Shown in pieces: positions 1-9,142 of a stretch of 64,000 nt of DNA. Origin of the DNA: Tritrichomonas musculus (taxonomy: Eukaryota; Parabasalia; Tritrichomonadida; Tritrichomonadidae); assembly GCA_039105265.1 (NCBI GenBank), contig JAPFFF010000015.1, positions 1,054,001 through 1,118,000 of the forward strand, in the 5' to 3' direction. The stretch's first letter is position 1; every line of letters starts with the position of its first letter. The notes beneath the pieces are model-generated. The model had not been told where the DNA came from. It worked only from the letters and a program-made list of their open reading frames with translations, and searched no databases. A program made the translations under genes and the position numbers.

Positions 1-20
1 AGCCCATTGGGCTCTTCCAT

Positions 21-608
21 ATGATCGTGTATGTGAGTAAGAACGGTATTATAAATGATTCCACATTTGAATCTCAACGCGAGCTCATCAACTTGCCCAT
101 TGTGGTCGTCGCTGATAGTAATGCTGAACGGTATTTGAAGGAGCTCGACCTATGGAAGGAGTTGTATAACAAATATAGCTCGGTTGGGAAGACATCTATC
201 GACGAGTCCAAGCTACAGCAGATGTTTGAGTTCCTCCATATCAGCAAACTCGGGAAACCCAATGTACCACTCAACACCATAATCCTGTGCGAGGACTTCA
301 TTAAGAGCAAGCTGTTGAAGTCAGCATACTTCACAAACTATATCACCCAGTTGCGTCATAAGAACTCAATCGTATACATCAATATCCAGTTCTTCAAGGG
401 GGTGCCAACCGATTACAAAAATAACTGCACATCATTCTTCATATTCAATGGGTTCTCGCGGCAGAAACTCAATTACATATATCAACAGGTGAGCATACCT
501 TGTGAGTTCGAGGAGTTGTGGCAAAAATATCGGACCTTATCGGGCCATGATTTCATATTGGTGAACACGGTTGAACACGATATGCAGGTCATATATAGCA
601 AGGCTTAA
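21..608 (+). CDS. Mobile-element protein A, unknown function
   Basis: A 195-residue ORF starting at ATG 21, just downstream of a pyrimidine-rich CTCTTCC that resembles the start-site motif of the neighbouring genes. I do not recognise the protein. It is a soluble, mixed-charge sequence with no signal peptide, membrane segment or obvious motif. Base composition and dense packing match the two ORFs to its right, so it is taken as part of the same element. Its stop codon overlaps the stop codon of the convergent ORF on the minus strand within four bases (605-608), which shows how compact the element is. It could be a structural or accessory protein, but nothing in the sequence decides this. Confidence 0.6.
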   Translation: MIVYVSKNGIINDSTFESQRELINLPIVVVADSNAERYLKELDLWKELYNKYSSVGKTSIDESKLQQMFEFLHISKLGKPNVPLNTIILCEDFIKSKLLKSAYFTNYITQLRHKNSIVYINIQFFKGVPTDYKNNCTSFFIFNGFSRQKLNYIYQQVSIPCEFEELWQKYRTLSGHDFILVNTVEHDMQVIYSKA

Positions 609-1084
609 ACCATATCTGGGTCATCATCCAATACCAAATCCTGATGCTTGCCGATGAATACATCCGGTTCTGCAATATTGTATTTTTCACGTAATCTGGC
701 GATGAGATCCTTGGTGTTTATATTGGTTCGCTCAATCGAGTAGTTGTAATACGGGCATTCCTTGTATTCGTGCTTTTCGGTATTCCCATTTACGAAGAAC
801 TCCTGCATGTTGACACTCAATTTGCGTCTACTATTGGATGATAGCTTGACAAATTCGAGGTCCATCTCCTTGAGCTTATTAGGGTAGAACCTAATGGTTT
901 CAGAACCATTCTGGAGTGATACATATAGGACCCTCGCGAGGTACAATGAGTTCCTCAAGTTGAATGGGAACTTGTCACACAATATCGCGAAATTGCATTT
1001 GGCAAATCCATCAGGCTTTGGCAATAGGGCTACTAGTGTGTTGATGTACTCGTAGACATTGAGGTGGCTTGGAGTGGCTTCCAT
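605..1084 (-). CDS. Mobile-element protein B, unknown function
   Basis: About 159 residues, beginning MEATPSHLNV. The frame is open ten codons further upstream, but the ATG at 1084 is preferred: it sits directly on a 14-bp motif that is repeated exactly at the start of the next minus-strand ORF. The product is not recognised. It is hydrophilic, ends in a strongly acidic tail (DDDPDMV), and has no membrane segment. It converges on the plus-strand ORF at 21-608, with overlapping stop codons, and runs in the same direction as the ORF at 1168-2544. Shared start motif and composition suggest both minus-strand genes are expressed as separate transcripts of one element. Confidence 0.6.
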   Translation of the reverse strand: MEATPSHLNVYEYINTLVALLPKPDGFAKCNFAILCDKFPFNLRNSLYLARVLYVSLQNGSETIRFYPNKLKEMDLEFVKLSSNSRRKLSVNMQEFFVNGNTEKHEYKECPYYNYSIERTNINTKDLIARLREKYNIAEPDVFIGKHQDLVLDDDPDMV

Positions 1085-1095
1085 TTGGAATGCGA
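1082..1095 (-). promoter_or_regulatory. Shared start-site (Inr-like) motif
   Basis: On the minus strand this reads TCGCATTCCAAATG, ending in the start codon of the ORF at 605-1084. The same 14 bases occur at 2542-2555 at the start of the next ORF, followed by unrelated coding sequence. CATTCC resembles the trichomonad initiator core (TCA-pyrimidine-T) that lies within about 20 nt of start codons. The role as transcription start is inferred from position and repetition. Confidence 0.5.
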
Positions 1096-1167
1096 TAAAA
1101 AAATCAATATTCAAATATCAAAATACGGGTTTTCCCAAAATCATCTGGGGTCCAAAAATAGATCATC

Positions 1168-2544
1168 TCAGGCCTTAGCGTAGTACACGACTTTAACACG
1201 CTTCTCCCATGCAATGGTCTTAACCAGTTTGCTAGACTTGGAGAGTATCATACCTAATCCACGAGGGGTTATATTGGTGTTGAAGTACTGGTTATATTTT
1301 GGGGTTAGTTCGACTATAGATATTCGATCATTTGGGAGTCCATTAATGAACTCGTCCAAGGTCTTCTCCTGAGCAATCCCATGTGCTTTAGCTGCAATGG
1401 GTATAGGCTGGGGGTCGACGTTTGATACATCAGCTATCCCGATCTGCGGGGGGCTATGATGGGATTCTTCAGCATTGTCTTGGGGGTCTTCAACAATGGG
1501 TGCAGGTTGGGGGTCGACGTTTGATGCATCAGCTATCCCGATCTGCGGGGGGCTATGATTGGATTCTTCAGCATTGTCTTGGGGGTCTTCAACAATGGGT
1601 GCAGGTTGGGGTTTCTCAGCTATATCACTCTTTGGGGGACTATGATTGGATTCCCGAATGTGGATATTATTCAATAACTCGTTTTCACATATTTTGCCAA
1701 TGCAATCCTTGATCTCCCCATCGATGATTTTGGATACATCGTGTATGATAAAGTCATTGAGGTTCTTCATGAGAACTCGTGAATAGCTCTTAACGAGTTT
1801 GCTATTTGACATATCAGTTGGGGGGTATAGGTTAAGGTTATTATCGATCGCATTGTAGATTGTACCGAGGTATAGCATTTGACAAGCATTGCTGATATCA
1901 TCATACAACTTCATGAGGGAATCATATCTGTGTTTATCACTTGCGAAGTACTCATTTGGTCCAACTCCTGCGAGTAGCTTGGTGAAGCTGGATATCAATC
2001 GTTGGGATAATGAATTGAATATATTGATGACCCTGGTAGATGTCTTATCATGGTATACGGATTTAATGGTACTCTCATATGATTTGTCCTTGGGACATAA
2101 TGATATGACCTTATTGACGAACAATTCGAACATGCCAGTGAGCAAATCCTGGTTGAACATATTGATATCCTTTGTGATGTTCTCAATAGCGTAATCAACG
2201 GGGTGCGTATAACTGTGAATCAACTCATTGCGTTTCCTATTGAAATCATCTTGAAACTTGATGAGACGTTCGCGATCTCGGTTGATATATGATAACATCT
2301 TCAGATCCAGTGCTCGCTCGGGCGATTCAATGTCTGTATAACCAGCGATTTTGGTATCCAGTTCGCGAATCCACTCATCGTACTCATCAAGCGAGAGCTC
2401 CTTATAGAAATAGCACTTGATAGCTGACTCGCGATCATGTTGACGTTGGGATATTTTCAATAATCGGTTCATGCGAATCTCCAATTCCTTGCAGAAAGGG
2501 GCTTCATATGAGACGATTTGGTTGTCAGTTGGGACGACACTCAT
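1168..2544 (-). CDS. Mobile-element protein C with internal repeats
   Basis: About 458 residues starting MSVVPTDNQI. This ATG is chosen because it carries the same upstream 14-bp motif as the neighbouring ORF, although the frame stays open ten codons upstream. The first 300 residues are helical and charged. They are followed by a Pro/Glu/Asp-rich segment made of 33-residue repeats (core PQPAPIVEDPQDNAEES), and then a compact C-terminal domain of about 70 residues (from LDEFINGLPNDRIS to the end) that has the look of a small winged-helix-like domain. I do not recognise the family. The repeat linker probably separates two folded parts. A virion or DNA-handling role is possible, but nothing in the sequence proves it. 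Confidence 0.55.
   Translation of the reverse strand: MSVVPTDNQIVSYEAPFCKELEIRMNRLLKISQRQHDRESAIKCYFYKELSLDEYDEWIRELDTKIAGYTDIESPERALDLKMLSYINRDRERLIKFQDDFNRKRNELIHSYTHPVDYAIENITKDINMFNQDLLTGMFELFVNKVISLCPKDKSYESTIKSVYHDKTSTRVINIFNSLSQRLISSFTKLLAGVGPNEYFASDKHRYDSLMKLYDDISNACQMLYLGTIYNAIDNNLNLYPPTDMSNSKLVKSYSRVLMKNLNDFIIHDVSKIIDGEIKDCIGKICENELLNNIHIRESNHSPPKSDIAEKPQPAPIVEDPQDNAEESNHSPPQIGIADASNVDPQPAPIVEDPQDNAEESHHSPPQIGIADVSNVDPQPIPIAAKAHGIAQEKTLDEFINGLPNDRISIVELTPKYNQYFNTNITPRGLGMILSKSSKLVKTIAWEKRVKVVYYAKA
1405..1645 (-). repeat. 99-bp coding tandem repeat, about 2.4 copies
   Basis: The segment beginning GTCGACGTTTGAT recurs 99 bp apart (1414 and 1513), followed by a shorter third copy near 1600. 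The period is a multiple of three and keeps the reading frame, so it encodes a repeated 33-residue acidic/proline-rich linker inside protein C. Copies differ at only a few bases, which suggests recent duplication by slippage or unequal exchange. Confidence 0.85.
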
Positions 2545-2555
2545 TTGGAATGCGA
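2542..2555 (-). promoter_or_regulatory. Second copy of shared start-site motif
   Basis: Identical on the minus strand to the motif at 1082-1095 (TCGCATTCCAAATG), overlapping the ATG of the 1168-2544 ORF. In both places the motif is preceded by a short A/T-rich run. Exact identity of 14 bases next to two otherwise unrelated start codons supports a promoter/initiator role. Confidence 0.5.
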
Positions 2556-2628
2556 AAAAATTTAAAAATAGCAAATCCCATAAATTGAATTTTGGGACCC
2601 CCTCTGAAAAACCTTTGGCCGAAAATTC

Positions 2629-2682
<54 letters not shown>
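2629..2682 (+). repeat. (TAG)18 microsatellite
   Basis: Eighteen perfect TAG triplets. It lies between the last ORF of the element and its non-coding margin. The perfect array indicates recent or ongoing slippage. Similar simple triplets close to the ends of large elements could be part of the terminal repeat, but only one end is visible. Confidence 0.95.
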
Positions 2683-2925
2683 GTGATCACTGTGACCTTC
2701 AATTATGGGTCATTAATGGCTGTCATAGGTGACCATCAATATCACCCATGATACTGGCCACTTATTCCTAGTCATGAGCATCACTTGGGGTCAATTCAAA
2801 AATAGTCAGGTGGCCTTCAATTATGGGTCAGGAATTGGGGGCATTTAGGTAATTCTATCTGGTCCCGATCCCGCACACTCCTCACTACTCAGCTGCATCT
2901 AATCACGCCGAAGGATTACACCTGC
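2683..2925. repeat. Non-coding margin of the element with a diverged direct repeat
   Basis: CTTCAATTATGGGTCA occurs at about 2697 and again at about 2816, each preceded by a GTGRCC-like tract (GTGACC, GTGGCC), so a unit of roughly 119 bp is duplicated with divergence. No ORF is present. GC content falls sharply after about 2925, which I take as the approximate end of the element. The precise terminus and any target-site duplication cannot be called from one end. Confidence 0.5.
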
Positions 2926-5524
2926 ATTTGAAAACTATTGCAGAATTAAATTTAGGTATAGAGTATAACATTGAAAAAAAAAAAAATGAACTAATCTACC
3001 AAAGGTATGACAAATATAGAAGTAGTGAAAGAGAACTGAAACTTTGTGACCGAGTGAAGACAGAACGTTTAGAAAAACCGAGCAAATACAACAATAGATC
3101 TTTATTCAGGATGGAGATCCTCCCATACAGCTAAATCATCTATAAATTGGCTCAAGACAAATTTTCCACAAATTATCTAATTTTCAAAAATACTATAAAA
3201 ATCTAAGACATAAAAGTGTTGACGATTTGAAAACAGTTATTTTTCAAACTTTGAATCAGATTGAATTAGAAAAAAAAAACAATTTGATTTCTTCATTATA
3301 TCAAAGACTTCAAATCGTTATCAATAATAATTACCAATCAATAAAAAAAAGATCAAAAGTGCAGTATAAAGCGGCAGAACTTTATTAGTTCACATTCACC
3401 TCAAAGTAATATTTTTCTTTCAAACGTTATGCAGATCTTAATAGACACCAATAATGAAGAAGATGAGAACACTTCATTTTGTTCCATATTGAAGTTTAAT
3501 TAAACTTAATCAACGAATGAAAAATTAAATTGAAAATCGTTATAACGAAATTAAAAAAACTAAAAATGATTCGACAATTGTCTAATCTAATTATTTAGAG
3601 GGGGAAAATGCAATAAGTTGATAGAAAAAAATATTTATTATTAGAAATGAAAACATATTTTATTAGATTTTATAAAGTTATGATCTTTTGATATCTGCAA
3701 ATATCGATTGGATGTAAAAATATGAATTCAAGGACAATTCAGTAATAGAAGTTATTTTATATCAAAAAAAATATCATTTTCGTTTAGCGATTCTTTGATT
3801 TTAAAGAATTGTTATATTATCAAAAATCGAAATTACATAAGAGTACTACATTAATATCTGATATACTAAGAAACTACATGATGTATCGTAAAATGTATTA
3901 TTTAAATAAATATTTGATGCACTAATAAACTTTTGGAATTGCCCGAAATTATGAGTAAAATTCAGTGGGGACCAATGAATAAGCCATCTCCTCTGTTTCA
4001 GGATAGAAATAGACAAATATGGTCAAAAGGATAAGACGAATTACTTTGAAAAACAATGATTTGATTGGAAAATGAGCCAAATTATGTTTTATTTCTTTAT
4101 TACTCCCTGGTAGATCTGGTAACTAAGAATTACATCATTATAATAGATTGCTAACAATCAATAATGTTCAATTACTCACTCAAATACCACAAAGATTTTT
4201 TTGACAAATGCTTTCTAAATATATTTTTAAGTCGTTGTAAAAAAAACACCTTTCAAAGAAATCTTTAAATAATCAAGCAAGAGTATGTTTATTATAGAAA
4301 CAATTATTCTTCAGCTTGTAAAACAGTATTTTCATACTCCTTGGATCATTGCCGAACAATGTGTCTGTTAAATTATCTCTCAGGAATGAAGAAGTAAATA
4401 TAAGAATAAAATAAAAGTTCAATTTTCAGATGAGTTTTAAGAACTTTCAGAAAAAATAAAAGATGAAATTAATGGTATTTTAGAAAATAATTTATTAAAT
4501 ATTAGCGAAAAACATAGAAATGAATCTGGTCATAAAAGAAATGATGATGAAGATATTGAACTTCAGAAACGTGAAGAAGAGTGTCTTAATGTTATATTCA
4601 AGTAATATAAGCTCAACATTCCAAAGTTTTCATTTTCATTGATGTATTTTTTCTTGAAAAGGAATCGATTGATTAAAAAAATGTAAAGTTAGATTTGAAT
4701 GGAACATATGTTCGTATTACCAACAGTTTTTAAAGAACTGTTTGTTTAATGTTGAATGATATTTTGAAAAGATAGCAAACAAAGACAATCTGAGTGTGTT
4801 CTTATTATTGTTGTTGTTTCTCTTCGGTTGCTTATCTTTTTCAATTCTAAATATTTGTCTAACTAATGGTTTTTATTTTTTTAACAATTTAATATTTATC
4901 CCTTTTTCAAAACACATTCAGGATGTAATTCATCAATTTTAATCAATAGTTACTACAATATGAACCTTTTCTGACAGTCTCTACCTAATCGCACCTCTGG
5001 TACCTTCTCCAAAAAGAATTTTCAATAATATGGATTCTATTAAGTCTCAAACAAGAACAAATCCTATTTGATTTTTCTGATGAAATCTAAAAAACAATAT
5101 ATTTATTCAAAAATAAATGTTTTAACTAATCAGATAGGCTGAAATGATGCAGTTTTGATAGCAACATTAAAAATATTCTCAAATTCATATGAAATTAATG
5201 ATCAAATGATTAAATAAAATTCGATATCTCATATACCAATAATAAAGCTATTTTTCATTTACCAAGAAAAAAAGAACATGAAAATGAAGCAATACTTTAT
5301 GCAAACGAGGACGTTATACAGATAAAACTGGCTTCATTAAAGAGCTTTTTGAGTCTTCAATTAATGCAATTCCGTTTTCATGACACAAAATCTGAAAATG
5401 GCAAGAAATTGAATACATTCAAGGCAATAAACACTTTCGCACTGTCGAATGAATATATAAAATCTGATGTATTAACGGAATCAAATTAGTTTAAAAGTTT
5501 AATTAATCATAGAGTTTTGAGTTT
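2926..5524. other. AT-rich stretch with no intact gene
   Basis: About 2.6 kb without a supported gene. Short coding-like scraps occur near 2928-3134 and 4440-4605; the second has a Glu/Lys-rich reading. Neither belongs to a family I can name. A 16-base string at 3598-3613 (GAGGGGGAAAATGCAA) recurs at 62513-62528. The region reads as old insertions that have largely decayed. Confidence 0.6.
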
Positions 5525-5779
5525 TTGAAAAACCAGAACAAGTCTTTCTTGAAATTGAAAATCGTTGATGACACTTTTCAACTGTTTCACCCAGACGAAG
5601 GTGAACTCAAGAAAATAGTAAAAACAATTATACCAATACCAAAAAAAGAGGTGGCTGCAATGCTTGAATGTTCATGGAACAGAATCACTGAAGATTTGAT
5701 CATTGATACTTGGAATAAAGCCATTTTTAAGAACATAAGCATAAATACGAGCATTGAAGAAATTGATATTATTATGTAG
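5525..5779 (+). pseudogene. Possible remnant of a pogo-like transposase C-terminus
   Basis: An 84-residue open stretch contains LKKIVKTIIPIPKKEVA followed by CSWNRITEDLIIDTWNKAIF. This resembles the end of pogo/Tigger-type DDE transposases, where a short helix is followed by a W-x-x-V/I-T-x-x-x-I-x-x-x-W/F-x-K-A motif. No start codon, catalytic core or terminal repeat can be found in the decayed sequence upstream, so only the C-terminal end remains. Another plus-strand open stretch at 5816-6052 is not recognised and may be a further scrap of the same insertion. The family call is a motif-level guess. Confidence 0.3.
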
Positions 5780-6400
5780 ATGAAGATTCTCTGGAACAAT
5801 TGAAGACAAAGCATCATGACCAACTCATTGAGTATATTAGGCTGTATGATCAAAGGCAAGAAAATCGTAAAAGTAAGAAAAAAGAAATTGAATAAGGTTA
5901 AATCCATATCATGCAAAAATAAAGAGGGATCAGCAACGACAACAACCTTTCCAATTCATTGGCATGAAGCAATCATGGCAACAGCAACAGACATTCTCAT
6001 TCAACTGAATTCATTTAATAAAAAAGTAATTGATCTTATTTTTATAAATTAAATTTGATTCTTTTTGCATTTTATCAACTTTTTAGAATAAAATATAATT
6101 GAAATAATACAACTTTTCTAAAAAAAAAAAAAAAGTGAAAAAATATATCAAGATTTTTGTTCCAATTGATTATTTATCAAAAACAACCCTTTTCATGTTT
6201 TGTATAACTGAATTCTATATATCATAATTAACCACTATTCAAGTAAATGACAAAAGTTATCGTAAACGATCCGACTACAACATCGAATGTAAACGATCCA
6301 ACTATTCTAAACCAATTTTAATTTAACTTTTTTATTCTTACTACTGTATTGAACTAGCACAAGATCATCTACGCATGCAACTTTTTCCTTTAAAAGAAAC
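5780..6400. other. AT-rich spacer, no supported gene
   Basis: Contains one unrecognised open stretch (5816-6052) with no start-site motif, a poly(A) run near 6121-6134, and a twice-repeated AACGATCC(A/G)ACTA string at 6266-6304 just before the decayed ORF that follows. Nothing functional is evident. Confidence 0.5.
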
Positions 6401-8590
6401 ATGAACCACGAAGAAGAAGCCAGATTATTCGAACTAGACTTCCACACTCGTAAAGAAATTATTCTAAACGATGTTAGTCCAGATTCTTTAACGATTCCGT
6501 TAAAGCCTGTACAGTGCAAGAACGTGAAACCAAAAACGATGTTGTATAATCTCACGAAAACGATTAACTGGAACGATATATCCGATATAGACTATACAGA
6601 AAGATCAACTAACAATCATAAACTTAATCCATTAAGTGATAGATTCTGCGATAATATTATCTTCTATTATATGGTTCCAATAGATCCACATACCAAGAAC
6701 AAGAATGATTATCTATCGAAGTACCTCACAGAACACACATCTAAGATTAAACGAATATTACAATCCCATAATATTAACGTTAACAAACGATATATTTAAC
6801 CAACTTATAGTAGCAAAGAAGGTGAATACTATAAACAGTATATTAAAGTTGCATTACCAGCGATTCCAGTTAACGATGTATTCGCATTAATTACTAGCGA
6901 AGAAGCTATTAAATCCTTTAACGATGAAGGTATCTACATTAACGATATCGACTTAACCCAAGATTTCGCTGGTGTTATTAACAAAGAAGAGGTGATCCAG
7001 TACCTAATAGACAATAACGATTATGTTATCGAAGGTTCCAATTATGATGGCGATTATGTAATTATGGATAATGACAAACTAGTTGGTAAGAACTGTCTAA
7101 CCTTCATCCATAACACAGAACTCGGTAAAGTTAGATACAAATTCTATAACAAGTTCGTCCAATCTATCGAGAGTCCGTCCGTTAGAGGGAAGATCGGATC
7201 ACATATAGTGGATTGGTTATACAATCCAGATGCACAGTTACGGAACAGCATTAATGATAGTTCATCCATAACCATCTTAACTATCTCACCGAACTACTTC
7301 CACGAGAGTTAATCTATCACAATCCTATTAACAACCAATGGAAGTCTGTATTAAATAAACTAGAATATAATTTACTCGTCGTCTATTTGGATAACAAAAT
7401 AGCGCTGTTCTCATACTTCGTTAACAACATTACCGGCAAGGTAAATGGATTATACTTGTACAACATTACCGATAATTACGTAAACAATGTACTTAAACTC
7501 TTTTGTTATAATATTCCAATACTAGTGGTTACATGTAAGCAAGATAGTAACGATAAAGTTATTAATACCAAGAATATATCGACACTTAAAACCGACAACG
7601 TACCAATTAAGTTTATCGACTCCACAGTCTATTTTATTCTCACCGAAATGAGAAACACTATAGAACAACAAAATTTGAAAGAGTTAGAAGATGAGAAGAT
7701 GTTTATGAAGAAACACGATGTTACGATTAAGTCTGTTATAACAGATAACGATAACGTAGATTCCGTAGTAAAATCCATTAATGATCGTTATGACAAGCTA
7801 CAAGAAGAGGTACAAGCATCTAAACAGTTGCGAATGCATCTACGTATTTATTTAATAACAGAATTATCGAAACCGAAAACGTATTGCAAGAGATTGTTGG
7901 ATATGGAAGATAATGTTAAGATGTACGTGTATGGGTTTCGAGATATATCTACCAAGTGTCGTGCACGATATCTACTAGCTGTAAGGCCAGATAACGAGTT
8001 AATGACAACAACACCATTACTATTGTATCCAGCAGATCGAGAATTGAAAGACTTCATCTATAATCGTGGAGGTGTAGATCAATCTTCTTCACTATATGGA
8101 GAATGGTATATGATAGACGAAACAAATAAGATCTGTGGTAGAGATACTGGTAAATGGTGTTTCGTTATCGAAAAACATGGTGCAGCTAACAAAAAATGCA
8201 AGAATCTGCAACCAGTAATGGATGTCGTAGATGTATTCGACGATAATGATGATGAAGTATATGAAAACTCTACTGCAGACGCAGAATATAGTCGATCGAT
8301 TACGAAAGAATATACCGATGTGATCTTTAAACGCAAGTTTATTAATATAGTAATATACTCCTGAAGATCGAAAAGATAGTTAAAGAAGGTGATGTCGTCG
8401 AAGTACTAGACTGTTACGCTTGGAAAGGTACATACTTACTTAAATGTCGAATTAATGATAATATCGTCGAATGCAAGTCCAACAAGTGGATGGATGATAT
8501 ACTGAAAGATCGAGAGAGTGTGTTTAAATGTGTTACCAGTATCGAGAAGAGACATCCAGTTGCTTTATATTATTTATTATTATATATCTG
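6401..8590 (+). pseudogene. Decayed long ORF of unknown, foreign-looking origin
   Basis: Several consecutive plus-strand open segments across 2.2 kb share a distinctive composition: many AACGAT, TCGAA and ATATCTACC-type words and a high CGA/TTA codon use unlike the flanking host genes. They read as pieces of a single protein of roughly 700 residues that begins MNHEEEARLFELDF. One segment contains VRYKFYNKFVQSIESPSVRG; I have a weak sense of having seen such a motif in replication-type proteins of mobile elements but cannot name a family. The gene is broken in about four places. It is treated as a fossil because a viral or virus-like source cannot be excluded. No terminal repeats were seen around it. 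Confidence 0.5.
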
Positions 8591-9112
8591 CTTTTTTTGA
8601 TATATATTTTTTTCATGATTATAATCATTATTAATGTTTAATTTCAATCAAATATCATTGAAATTAATAAATGATTTTTTTCATTTAAAATAATAATAAT
8701 TTTTTTTATAATATAAATATATTTAAATCAATGAAATATATCTATTTTTTAATAAGATAAAATGGCTTTTGTAAAAAATATTTGAATACTTTATTCTCTC
8801 AATTTCTCTACCTAGATAATTGAGATACAAACTTGTTTTTATACATACGTTATTTTTATTATACTATCTCCATACAAAAGTATTATTCTCAAATTTGTTA
8901 AGGATATTCAAATTTTTTGGGTTACCTCCATTTTAGGTATCCAGCTTAATATTAGCAAATAAATTCAAAAAATATGAGAAATAGTATTAAAAAATTTCTG
9001 ACAACCTATTCAAATCACAACAAAATGTTATTGAATTTATTATAAAATTTTGAGATAGTACAATTGAAAATAAAATCTAAGCTTCTTAAAAAGTTCATAT
9101 AAGATACAATAA
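8591..9112. other. AT-rich intergenic region
   Basis: No ORF, repeat or RNA gene was recognised. The stretch is dominated by A/T runs and separates the decayed ORF from the promoter of the giant BEACH gene. Confidence 0.6.
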
Positions 9113-9114
9113 AC

Positions 9115-9129
9115 GGTCTCCACTATTTT
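9115..9129 (+). promoter_or_regulatory. Initiator-like element upstream of the BEACH gene
   Basis: GTCTCCACTATTTTT resembles the trichomonad initiator (TCA-pyrimidine-T-W-pyrimidine) and lies about 20 nt before the codon at 9143 proposed as translation start. In trichomonads the initiator is normally within about 20 nt of the start codon, so its position argues for a start near 9143 and not at the first ATG, 375 nt further on. No experimental evidence. Confidence 0.4.
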
Positions 9130-9142
9130 TAATTTCCCTCAA

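Larger units (their letters stand above)
1..2925. mobile_element. Part of a large Maverick/Polinton-like element (right portion)
   Basis: This block is GC-richer than everything to its right. It holds three tightly packed ORFs with no resemblance to host genes, a (TAG)18 tract, and a 240-bp margin containing a diverged direct repeat. It then drops abruptly into AT-rich sequence near 2925. Compact ORFs of this kind with a repeat-rich non-coding end fit the Maverick/Polinton elements that are abundant in trichomonad genomes. No hallmark gene (DNA polymerase B, integrase, packaging ATPase, protease) lies inside the window, so the family call rests on context only. The element continues to the left of base 1. 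The visible part looks whole and young: its ORFs are intact. The exact right terminus and target duplication could not be fixed. Confidence 0.45.

Noticed and set aside
1422-1712. Plus-strand ORF with repeated GGLQQWVQVG units
   Set aside because: It is the antisense of the 99-bp coding repeat in the minus-strand ORF 1168-2544.
2471-2686. ORF with a poly-Ser end
   Set aside because: Created by reading through the (TAG)18 tract in the AGT frame; it overlaps the start of the minus-strand gene and its motif.
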